DNA of 64,000 nt, taken from NCBI GenBank assembly GCA_016192135.1, contig JACPUR010000014.1, positions 16,905 to 80,904 on the forward strand. The letters run 5' to 3'. The position numbers were made by a program, and so were the translations under genes. Below are positions 40,474 to 47,147 of this stretch, one piece after another; within the stretch, counting starts at the first letter, position 1, and the number at the start of each line of letters is the position of its first letter. The DNA comes from Candidatus Tectomicrobia bacterium (GTDB lineage: Bacteria > UBA8248). Under the pieces are notes generated by a model that saw only the letters and a list, made by a program, of their open reading frames with translations, had not been told where the DNA came from and did not search any database.

Positions 40474-41835
40474 ATGCGCCTCAGCGTGGCCAGCAACTAC
40501 GACCCCCGGCTGGTGGAGGGGCTCGCCGGGTACCCGGTGGAGGAGGTGTACGGGAAGCTCCCGGCGGACTGCCTGGGGGGCGGGCGGGCGAGCTACATGC
40601 TGGGGCCGCTCTCCCGGCGGCGGCTGGCGGAGCACGCGGCGCACGTGCGGCGGGCGGGGATGCGCTTCAACTACCTCCTGAACGCGGCCTGCTGGGACAA
40701 CCGGGAGACCACCCGCCGGGGGCAGCGGGAGCTGCGGGGGCTGCTCGACTGGATCGTCTCCATCGGGGCGGGGGCGGTGACGGTCTCCATCCCCTCCATC
40801 CTGGCCCTGATCAAGCGGAGCTACCCGGCCCTCCACACGCGGGTGAGCGTGTTCGCGTGCGTGGACAGCGTGCAGAAGGCGCGCTACTGGGAGGACGCGG
40901 GGGCGGACTGCATCTGCCTGGACAGCCTCCAGGTGAACCGGGAGTTCCGGGCGCTCGAGGCCATTAGGCGCCACGTCTCCTGCGACCTCCAGCTCCTGGT
41001 GAACAACAGCTGCCTCCAGCACTGCTCCCTCGCCCACGCCCACATGACTCACCTGGCGCACGCCTCCCAGAAGGGCCACGCCTCGGGCGGCTTCCTCGTG
41101 GACTGGTGCTTCCTAAAGTGCACCGCCATGAAGCTGGACGACCCGGTGAACTACATCCGGGCGGACTGGATCCGGCCCGAGGACCTGGGCGAGTACGAGC
41201 GCCTGGGCTACGAGAACTTCAAGATCGTGGAGCGCAACGCCCCGACGGACCTCCTCCTCGCGCGCGTCAAGGCGTACAGCGAGCGCCGCTACGAGGGGAA
41301 CCTCCTGGACCTGGTGCAGCCCTACGGCCACGGGGAGAGGTGGCGGAAGGGGGAGGACACGGGCCGGGCCCGGCGCTGGCGGCTCCGGCACCTCGTCCGC
41401 CCCTGGAAGCTGGGGCTCTCCCCGGCCCTTCGGCTCAAGGCGCTGGCAGAGGCGCGGGGCTTCCTCCCGGGGACGAACGGCGGGGCGCTTTCATCCGGCG
41501 AGACGAACGGCGGGCCGCTTCACGAGAAGAACGGCGGGCCGATGCACTCCGGCGAGTCGAACGGCGGGGCGGCGGGTGCCGGCGGGAGAAACGGCGATCC
41601 GGTGTATGTGGACAACCGGGCGCTCGACGGCTTCATCGAGCGCTTCCGGAGGCTCGGCTGCCGGGATGTCTCCTGCGAGGCCTGCGGCCACTGCCGGGAA
41701 TACGCCGGGCGGGCGGTGGTCATCGACCCGGCCTTCCGGGAGCGGTGCCGGGCGCTCTACGCCTCCCTCTTCCGGGACATGGACACGGGCGCCTTCTTCG
41801 GGTGCGCCCCGCGGAGGGGTGAGCACGTCTCGTGA
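40474..41835 (+). CDS. Peptidase U32-family protein with Cys clusters
   Basis: A 453-residue U32-family protein (TIM-barrel-like; relatives act in tRNA/rRNA hydroxylation and ubiquinone synthesis via Fe-S clusters). Seen: RLSVASNYDPRLVEGL at the start; a cysteine set CLQHC then DWCFLKCTAMK near residues 184-218, likely Fe-S ligands; and IRADWIRPEDLGEYERLGYENFKIVER. A C-terminal CEACGHC motif lies near 409-415. Between about residues 333 and 376 there is a degenerate NGG tandem-repeat insertion. ATG at 40474 follows GGGAGAACGCG. Confidence 0.82.
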   Translation: MRLSVASNYDPRLVEGLAGYPVEEVYGKLPADCLGGGRASYMLGPLSRRRLAEHAAHVRRAGMRFNYLLNAACWDNRETTRRGQRELRGLLDWIVSIGAGAVTVSIPSILALIKRSYPALHTRVSVFACVDSVQKARYWEDAGADCICLDSLQVNREFRALEAIRRHVSCDLQLLVNNSCLQHCSLAHAHMTHLAHASQKGHASGGFLVDWCFLKCTAMKLDDPVNYIRADWIRPEDLGEYERLGYENFKIVERNAPTDLLLARVKAYSERRYEGNLLDLVQPYGHGERWRKGEDTGRARRWRLRHLVRPWKLGLSPALRLKALAEARGFLPGTNGGALSSGETNGGPLHEKNGGPMHSGESNGGAAGAGGRNGDPVYVDNRALDGFIERFRRLGCRDVSCEACGHCREYAGRAVVIDPAFRERCRALYASLFRDMDTGAFFGCAPRRGEHVS

Positions 41836-41892
41836 GGGCGGTTCCCCGCGCCGCCGCCCTTGACGCGGGGCGGCTTTCACTCGGCGCGCCCC

Positions 41893-41921
41893 TTGACGCG
41901 GCGCGCCGGGCCGCGTAAACC
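41893..41921 (+). promoter_or_regulatory. Promoter of tRNA-Lys
   Basis: TTGACG (41893-41898), a 17-nt spacer and TAAACC (41916-41921) lie 15 bp before the tRNA. Confidence 0.55.
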
Positions 41922-41935
41922 TTGGGTCCTCTCCT

Positions 41936-42011
41936 GTGCCGCTAGCTCAGCCGGTAGAGCAACGGACTTTTAATCCGTAGGTGCCGGGTTCGACCCCCGG
42001 GCGGCACACCA
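41936..42011 (+). tRNA. tRNA-Lys (anticodon UUU)
   Basis: A 76-nt cloverleaf. Acceptor stem GTGCCGC/GCGGCAC, D-arm TAGCTCAGCCGGTAGAGC, anticodon stem ACGGA/TCCGT with loop CTTTTAA (anticodon TTT), T-arm CCGGG-TTCGACC-CCCGG, discriminator A and encoded CCA. It is followed by a TTTTT tract. Confidence 0.97.
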
Positions 42012-42036
42012 ATTTTTGGCCCGCCGGCCACTTGGG

Positions 42037-42579
42037 TCACTTGCCGCCGCTCTCCTTGGTGATCCCCAGGCTCGCCTCGGCGTTCGCGAGATATTCCCCG
42101 ATGCGGCCCCGCTCGGCGTCGATCTTGTTCAGCACTTCCACGAAGGCGGCGGCCCTCTCGGGCGAGCCCTCCCGCTGCTGGAGGGAAATCTTGTCGATCT
42201 CCGTCTCCGCCGTGCTCATCAGCCGCCGGATGTCGTGGACCGCCCTCCGGTGGACGTTGTGGAGCATGCCGCCCGGCCAAAGGCCGTCGATGGCGACGCA
42301 AATCCCGGCGACGAGCGCGAGGACGCCCACCAGCTGCTCGCTCGCCCCCACGGTGGCCGAGGCCGCACTGACGGCCGAGCTCGCGATGGCGGGCAGCTTG
42401 AAGCCCCAAAAACGCACGAAGTCCCACCGGGCGTCCCGGTTGTTCCGCCTGGCCCAATCCGACAGATGGGCGAGGTGCTTCCGGATCCGCTCCTCGTCGC
42501 TCTGCGGCTTCCCGCCGCCTCCCCCTCCGCCGCCGAATTCCCCCATGGGTGCGAGCACTGGATGCCGGCGCTCGAACAT
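42037..42579 (-). CDS. Two-TM membrane protein, possibly SLATT-like
   Basis: A 180-residue protein. Glycine-rich start, cytosolic helix (SDEERIRKHLAHLSDWARRNNRDARWDF), two adjacent hydrophobic segments at about residues 57-77 (FWGFKLPAIASSAVSAASATV) and 83-103 (LVGVLALVAGICVAIDGLW), then a charged helical tail with heptad-like repeats. This 2TM-plus-helix plan resembles SLATT effector domains, which pair with nucleotide-signalling proteins in phage-defence loci. No SMODS, SLOG or TIR gene is visible beside it. Family assignment is tentative. It lies immediately beyond tRNA-Lys. Confidence 0.6.
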   Translation of the reverse strand: MFERRHPVLAPMGEFGGGGGGGGKPQSDEERIRKHLAHLSDWARRNNRDARWDFVRFWGFKLPAIASSAVSAASATVGASEQLVGVLALVAGICVAIDGLWPGGMLHNVHRRAVHDIRRLMSTAETEIDKISLQQREGSPERAAAFVEVLNKIDAERGRIGEYLANAEASLGITKESGGK

Positions 42580-42666
42580 CTCCCGCCCCCCTCAGCCGGA
42601 AACCGCCCTATCCGCCCATTCGATTCCTGCCCATCCCGTATTCCATATTCTACTACGAAAAATCCA

Positions 42667-42706
42667 AAGGCTTCCAGGCGCGATTCCGGGGGGACGCGGA
42701 AGCCTT
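42667..42706 (-). terminator. Terminator of the selenoprotein gene
   Basis: AAGGCTTCC (42667-42675) faces GGAAGCCTT (42698-42706). On the minus strand the hairpin is followed by TGGATTTTTCG and lies 6 bp after the stop codon at 42713. It supports 42713 as the real gene end. Confidence 0.7.
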
Positions 42707-42712
42707 CGCCGA

Positions 42713-43147
42713 TCAATTCAGCGTGAAGTCGGCCTTGATGTGGAGCTCGACGGCGGGCCTCCGGGGATCGTTCGTCTCGAGGCGGATGAGGAAGTGGTGC
42801 GGCCCCTCCATCCCCTGGGTCATGGTGAAGGCGATGTCCACGAAGCCTTCCTGGCCGGGCGTCAGGGTTGTGGGACCCACAACCGCGCGGGGGGGTCAGC
42901 AGCCCTCCAGGGCCCTGGCCTGGAGGGTGTTCCCCGGCGGGAGGGAGTTCGTGATCTTGAGGGGGGCGTCGCCCGTGTTCTTGAACGCGAAGCGGTGCCG
43001 CACGTACTGCCCGACGGGCACCTTCCCGTAGTTCACCTCGGAGCCCCGGACCTCGATGCTCGGGGAGCCCGAGCCGCAGGCGGCCGCGAGCGGCAGGAGG
43101 AGACACAGGGAAGCCGGGATTCTCCCAATGCGCCATTTCTTCGGCAT
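42713..43147 (-). CDS. DUF1573-like lipoprotein, candidate selenoprotein (Cys83-Sec84)
   Basis: A 144-residue exported protein if the UGA at 42896-42898 is read as selenocysteine. Signal peptide with lipobox (PLAAAC, about Cys24). A DUF1573/Ig-like body follows: GSEVNYGKVPVGQYVRHRF and KNTGDAPLKITNS before the UGA; LTPGQEGFVDIAF, HFLIRLETNDPRRPAVELHI after it. Both halves are needed for the family pattern, and the UGA falls where relatives have their conserved Cys motif. A SECIS-like hairpin starts 11 nt after the UGA. After the UGA the frame stays open for 60 codons and ends just before a terminator. ATG at 43147 with GAGAGG upstream. A pseudogene is the alternative. Confidence 0.8.
42866..42898 (-). 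promoter_or_regulatory. SECIS-like element with recoded UGA
   Basis: UGA (42896-42898) is followed by an 11-nt spacer (seven C, then GCGC) and the 19-nt hairpin GGTTGTGGGTCCCACAACC (42866-42884). It places GGUC in the apical loop 18 nt after the UGA. As I recall it, E. coli fdhF has the same 11-nt spacer, a GGUUG stem start and a GGUC loop at the same distance. GGUC is the element bound by SelB. Confidence 0.8.
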
Positions 43148-43222
43148 GTCGGCGAGCCTCTCGAATGAAAACGACAATCGCGGCGCTGGCCAGGGGAAAA
43201 CTCCAGCCCGCCGCCCCCCAGT

Positions 43223-43597
43223 CTACGCCGCGCAGAAGACCTCGACCAGGTTGCCGGAGGGATCGCGGAAGAAGAGCTGGCGCATGCCGAGCCGGGCGTT
43301 GATCCCGTCCTGGACCGCGACGCCCCGGCCCTCGAGGTAGCGCTTCACCCGGTCCAGGTCCTCGGCGGCGAAGGCGAAGTGGGTCTCCCCCGCCCCAGTG
43401 CCGGGAAGGGGGCGGCCCCTCTCCTCCTCCGGGCGCACCGTCAGGTGGAGCTGGCAGGCGCCCGCCTGAAACCACTTGCCCGGGTTGGGGAGGCCCGGCC
43501 GGGGGATCTCGGCGAGCCCCAGGAGGCCCGCGTAGAACTCCCGGGCCCGCTCCAGGTCGTCCACCGCGATCGAGATGTGGTGCATCCCCTTCAGCAC
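43223..43597 (-). CDS. VOC-superfamily (glyoxalase-like) protein
   Basis: A 124-residue vicinal-oxygen-chelate protein with paired beta-alpha-beta-beta-beta modules: MHHISIAVDDLERAREFYAGLLGL at the start (metal-ligand His), CQLHLTVRP mid-chain, THFAFAAEDLDRVKRYLEGRG, and LFFRDPSGNLVEVF at the end (metal-ligand Glu). GTG at 43597 is chosen because GGAGG lies 8 nt upstream. The inner ATG at 43585 has its purine tract too close. Could be a lyase, dioxygenase or resistance protein; substrate not inferable. Confidence 0.85.
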   Translation of the reverse strand: MLKGMHHISIAVDDLERAREFYAGLLGLAEIPRPGLPNPGKWFQAGACQLHLTVRPEEERGRPLPGTGAGETHFAFAAEDLDRVKRYLEGRGVAVQDGINARLGMRQLFFRDPSGNLVEVFCAA

Positions 43598-43690
43598 GGG
43601 CGCGGCCTCCAGCGGAGAATTCCCCCGCTTTTCCCTTGGCTTTCGCGGGCGCCCATCATACCATTCCCCCGTCCCAGGATCGTTTTGGCC

Positions 43691-43817
43691 CGTCATTCTG
43701 AACTCTGCGCGGAGTTTATCCTGAGCGAAGCGAAGGACTCAGGACAGGCTCCGCGAAGCGGAGTGAAGAATCTGTTTCTTGTTTAGAAGCAGGTTCTTCG
43801 CTGCGCTCAGAATGACG
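43691..43817. repeat. Composite GTCATTCTGA inverted repeat
   Basis: About 127 bp from CGTCATTCTGAACTC to GCTCAGAATGACG, containing nested AGCGAAGCGAAGGA and CTCCGCGAAGCGGAG hairpins and an AGAATCTGTTTCTTG/AAGCAGGTTCTT centre. It fills the gap between divergently oriented genes and is the largest member of this family here. Confidence 0.75.
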
Positions 43818-43849
43818 GCTCCCGCCCACCACCGCGCCCGGAGGAAACG

Positions 43850-44287
43850 ATGGAGCCAGGGGAGCTGCTCATTGTCCTCACCGCCGGTTTCTTCGCCACC
43901 TACGTCCATCTCGTCCTCGCCCTGTGGGCCGGCCGGGTGGGCATGGCGCGCCTCGACTTCTCGAAGGGCCTGGCCCACCTCTGCTTCGGGGAGTCCTACG
44001 AGGGCCGCCCCCCGGTGGCGCTGGGCTTCCTCCTCGTCCATCTGAACGGGATGTTCTTCGCCCTCCTCTACGCCTACGGGCTGGGGCGCCACCTGCCCGG
44101 CCCGCCCCTGGCGAGAGGCCTCCTCTTCGGGGCCCTCCTCTGGGCGGGCTCCCAGCTCGTCTTCAATCCCCTGGTGACCGGGCACGGCTTCTTCGCCCGC
44201 AAGGCGCACCCCCGGGCCTGGATGACGGCGGTGCTCGCCCACGCGGTCTACGGGGCGGTGCTGGGCTGGCTGTGCCCGGTCCGCTAG
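43850..44287 (+). CDS. Four-helix membrane protein of unknown function
   Basis: A 145-residue integral membrane protein with hydrophobic segments at about residues 6-27, 55-77, 88-107 and 122-142 and short polar loops (FGESYEGRPPV, VTGHGFFARKAHPR). Starts MEPGELLIVLTAGF after GGAGGAAACG. The layout recalls small DUF6789-like proteins, without certainty. No operon partner. Confidence 0.75.
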   Translation: MEPGELLIVLTAGFFATYVHLVLALWAGRVGMARLDFSKGLAHLCFGESYEGRPPVALGFLLVHLNGMFFALLYAYGLGRHLPGPPLARGLLFGALLWAGSQLVFNPLVTGHGFFARKAHPRAWMTAVLAHAVYGAVLGWLCPVR

Positions 44288-44503
44288 CCGGGTATGATGG
44301 GGGCATGAGGACCCTCGCCGGAACTCCCGCATGATGCATCTCCGTCTGTCTCACTTAAGGCTCCGGCCTCTTTCGGGCGGCCAAGCATCCTTCGGCGGCA
44401 TCCCCCTCCCCCGCCGGGGGAGGGCCGGGGCGGGGGAAAGAATTCGCGGCGCGGATGTTTTCCCCCCATCCTTCTCCCGCCCCGTACAATGGGACGCCGC
44501 CCC

Positions 44504-45955
44504 ATGAGCGCCTGGCCCCCCGAGACGGGCAGCCTCGACTTCTCGACCCTTCGCGCCCATTATGCGGAGGGCTCCCTCTCGCCAGTCGAGGTGGCGCGGG
44601 CGGCCCTCGCCCGCATCGCCCGGGGGGACGAGAAGGCCTGGATCAGCCGCGTCCCGGAAGAAGACGTCCTCCGCCGCGCCGGTGAGCTGGAAGCGCTGGC
44701 CGCCCGGCAGGGGATGGAGCGCGCCCTGGCGGAGCTCCCCCTCTTTGGCCTCCCCTTCGCCGTCAAGGACAACATCGACATTGCGGGCCTCCCCACCACG
44801 GCCGCCTGCCCCGCCTTCGCCTACGCGCCCTCCAAATCCGCGCCCGTGGCCGGGCGCATCCTCGAGGCGGGGGCGGTGCTCCTCGGCAAGACCAACCTCG
44901 ATCAGTTCGCGACGGGGCTGGTGGGGGTGCGCTCCCCCCATGGGGCGCCGCGCAACCCCTTCGACGCGCGCTACATCCCGGGCGGGTCGAGCTCGGGGTC
45001 GGCCGTGGCGGTTTCGGCGGGGCTCGCGAGCTTCGCCCTGGGGACCGACACGGCCGGCTCGGGCCGGGTGCCGGCGGGCTTCACCAACATCGTGGGGCTG
45101 AAGCCCACCCGGGGGCTGGTGAGCGCCTCCGGGGTGGTGCCCGCCTGCCGCTCGCTCGACTGCGTCTCCGTCTTCGCTCTGACCGCGCCGGACGCCCTCG
45201 GTGTCCTCCGCGTGATGGCCGCCGAGGACCCGGAGGACCCCTACTCGCGCCCGGCCCCGGGGGGATGGCCCTTCCCTGCGGAGCCGCTGGACGGCCTGCG
45301 GGTGGGCGTCCCCCGGGCGAATGAGCTGGAGTTCTTCAGCGACGGGGAGGCGGAGCGGCTCTTCTCCTCGGGCCTCGCGAGGCTGGCGGAGCTCGGCCCC
45401 CGGCTGACGGAGGCGGATTTCAGGCCCTTCCGGGAGACGGCGGACCTCCTCTACGGCGGCCCCTGGATGGCCGAGCGCCTGGCGGCCGTCGGGGAGTTCA
45501 TGGACAAAAACCCGGAGGCGCTCCATCCGGTGACCCGCCGGCTCATCGAGGGCGGGCGCCGGTACACCGCCGCGGACGCCTTCCGCGCCATGTACCGGCT
45601 GGAGGCGCTGCGGAAGGAGGCGGCGCGGGGGTGGGAGGGGATGGACCTCCTCGCCGTCCCCACCTCGGGGACCATCTACACCATCGCTCAGGTGGAAGCC
45701 GACCCCATCGATCTGAACAACAATCTGGGCCGCTACACCAACTTCGTGAACCTGCTTGACCTCGCCGCCATCGCCATCCCGAATGCCCTGGACGCGCGCG
45801 GCCTCCCCGCCGGGATCACCCTCGTCGCCCCCGCCTTCCGGGAGGGCCTGCTGTGCGCCCTGGGGGACGCCTTTCACCGCGCCACGGGATTATGTCTGGG
45901 GGCGGGCGGGAATCCGGTTCCGCCCGCTTCCGGGAATCCGCCAGGATTTTCGTAG
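44504..45955 (+). CDS. Allophanate hydrolase-type amidase
   Basis: A 483-residue amidase-signature enzyme. Lys88 in FAVKDNIDIAG, cis-Ser162 in PGGSSSGSAVAV and nucleophile Ser186 in GTDTAGSGRVPAGF are 24 residues apart as expected. GLKPTRGLVSASGVVPACRSLDCVSVFAL is the allophanate-hydrolase signature. It lacks the C-terminal domain of full-length AtzF/DUR1,2-type enzymes (about 600 residues), and no urea carboxylase is adjacent. The stop TAG is contributed by a GTAGGGGCG palindrome, so the tail may have been cut short by the repeat. Start uncertain between 44489 and 44504. Confidence 0.85.
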   Translation: MSAWPPETGSLDFSTLRAHYAEGSLSPVEVARAALARIARGDEKAWISRVPEEDVLRRAGELEALAARQGMERALAELPLFGLPFAVKDNIDIAGLPTTAACPAFAYAPSKSAPVAGRILEAGAVLLGKTNLDQFATGLVGVRSPHGAPRNPFDARYIPGGSSSGSAVAVSAGLASFALGTDTAGSGRVPAGFTNIVGLKPTRGLVSASGVVPACRSLDCVSVFALTAPDALGVLRVMAAEDPEDPYSRPAPGGWPFPAEPLDGLRVGVPRANELEFFSDGEAERLFSSGLARLAELGPRLTEADFRPFRETADLLYGGPWMAERLAAVGEFMDKNPEALHPVTRRLIEGGRRYTAADAFRAMYRLEALRKEAARGWEGMDLLAVPTSGTIYTIAQVEADPIDLNNNLGRYTNFVNLLDLAAIAIPNALDARGLPAGITLVAPAFREGLLCALGDAFHRATGLCLGAGGNPVPPASGNPPGFS

Positions 45956-45979
45956 GGGCGATCGGCCGGTCGCCCCTAC
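45952..45979. repeat. 28-bp palindrome, core ATCGGCCGGT
   Basis: Arms GTAGGGGCG and CGCCCCTAC around a 10-bp core (near-palindromic). The first arm contains the TAG stop of the amidase gene. Confidence 0.8.
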
Positions 45980-46075
45980 GGGGCAGGACGCGGCCCCGCT
46001 TGCCCTCTTCGCCCGTTTCCGGAACAATCCCCGGACACCCTCACGCGGCGGATCATTCGGCTCGGCGGGACCGGC

Positions 46076-46519
46076 ATGGAAAAGCCCGAGTACGTCTGGG
46101 AGAACCTTTCCCCCGGCACGGTGATCGGGGAGCGGGCGATCACCGTCACCCCGGAGATGGTGGCCGCCCACTGCGAGGCGCTGGGGGCGGACCGCCCGTG
46201 GTACCGGGGAAATTCTCCCTTCGGCGGCCCCATCGCGCCCCCGATGATCTTCATCAACGATCTCATCGCCATCAATGACGAGAACTTCCGCCGCTTCGGC
46301 ACCATCCACGCCAAGCTCTCCTGGCGCTTCGGCCGGCCGGCGCGGGTGGGCGAGCGCGTCCACCAGAAGGCCACGGTGAAGGACCGCTACGTCCGGCGCG
46401 GGAAGGGCTGGGTGGTGAGCGAGCTGGTGGTGCGCGGGGAGGCGGGGGACGTGATCTGCACCTGCCTCCACACCTCGGTCCTGAGCCTGACGCGGCTCCA
46501 AGGGGAGCCGGCGCCGTGA
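46076..46519 (+). CDS. MaoC-like dehydratase, subunit 1
   Basis: A 147-residue hotdog-fold protein: NLSPGTVIGERAITVTPEMVAAHCEALGADRPWYRGNSPFGG covers the MaoC N-terminal substrate loop, followed by IAPPMIFINDLIAIN and LSWRFGRPARVGERVH. It lacks the D-x-x-x-H catalytic pair, so it is probably the non-catalytic partner of the next gene, with which it overlaps by 4 nt. Substrate unknown, likely an acyl-CoA. Confidence 0.85.
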   Translation: MEKPEYVWENLSPGTVIGERAITVTPEMVAAHCEALGADRPWYRGNSPFGGPIAPPMIFINDLIAINDENFRRFGTIHAKLSWRFGRPARVGERVHQKATVKDRYVRRGKGWVVSELVVRGEAGDVICTCLHTSVLSLTRLQGEPAP

Positions 46520-46959
46520 GCGGGGGCCTGCCACGTCCGGAGGCGCTGCGGCCCGGCGACGCCCTGCCGCCCCTCTTCCGCGCGATCGGCCGGGAGGACA
46601 TGCTGCGGTTCAACCGCTACGTCACTGGCGGCCGGGACACGCGGAACATCCACACGGACGACGAGGTGGCCCGCCGGGCCGGTCTCCCCCGGGCCGTGGC
46701 CGCGGGCCGGCATCCGGCGGCCTTCATCGCGGAGCGGATGGCGGACCTGCTCGGCTCGGGCTTCCTGGCCGGAGGGGAGTTCGAGGTGACGTTCGTCAAG
46801 CCCATCTTCCCGGGGGACGTGCTCCAGCTGACCGCCAAGGTGCGGGAGAGGGTGGAGGAGGAAGGGAGAGTCCGCCTCGTCTTCGAGGTCGCCCTGCTGA
46901 ACCAGGACGGCGCGCCCGTCATTGTGGGAACGGCCGACGGAGGTCTGGATTCGGGCTAG
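46516..46959 (+). CDS. MaoC-like dehydratase, subunit 2
   Basis: A 147-residue hotdog protein starting at GTG 46516 in a GTGA overlap with the preceding stop. FNRYVTGGRDTRNIHTDDEVARRAG matches the hydratase-2 helix with the Asp and His catalytic pair. VAAGRHPAAFIAERM and GGEFEVTFVKPIFPGDVLQL follow. Together with subunit 1 it should form a heteromeric enoyl-CoA or hydroxyacyl-CoA dehydratase. Confidence 0.85.
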   Translation: MSGGLPRPEALRPGDALPPLFRAIGREDMLRFNRYVTGGRDTRNIHTDDEVARRAGLPRAVAAGRHPAAFIAERMADLLGSGFLAGGEFEVTFVKPIFPGDVLQLTAKVRERVEEEGRVRLVFEVALLNQDGAPVIVGTADGGLDSG

Positions 46960-47044
46960 TCTCATTTTGGAACAGTCCCCCCGCGTTTTTCTTTTTTTCA
47001 CGAGGGCACCCCGCCTTTCAAAACCGTTTCTGGCCCCCGAGAGA

Positions 47045-47050
47045 TATAAT
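47045..47050 (+). promoter_or_regulatory. TATAAT -10 box before the sensor kinase
   Basis: A perfect TATAAT with no good -35 box at 16-18 nt. The predicted transcription start, near 47057, makes the TTG at 47055 an impossible translation start and supports TTG 47148. Confidence 0.5.
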
Positions 47051-47147
47051 AAGATTGTCTTTACTCCACATCCGGACGCGGGGGCGCGGAAACCGTCGCG
47101 GGCTTGTTCCCGGAGGCCTGGAGGAAGCAGGAAACCCGAGGCCGATC

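Noticed and set aside
42896-43177. Reading the DUF1573-like gene as a 93-residue or shorter protein ending at the first UGA
   Set aside because: That ends the domain in its middle, leaves an open, family-like 60-codon continuation and a SECIS-like hairpin unexplained.
42219-43475. 418-codon minus-strand frame covering the selenoprotein and SLATT-like genes
   Set aside because: Low-complexity product in another frame; the real genes are explained by signal peptide, domain pattern and terminator.
47055-47147. Upstream TTG start for the giant kinase
   Set aside because: The TATAAT box at 47045 puts the transcript start at or after this codon, and TTG 47148 has a proper ribosome-binding site.
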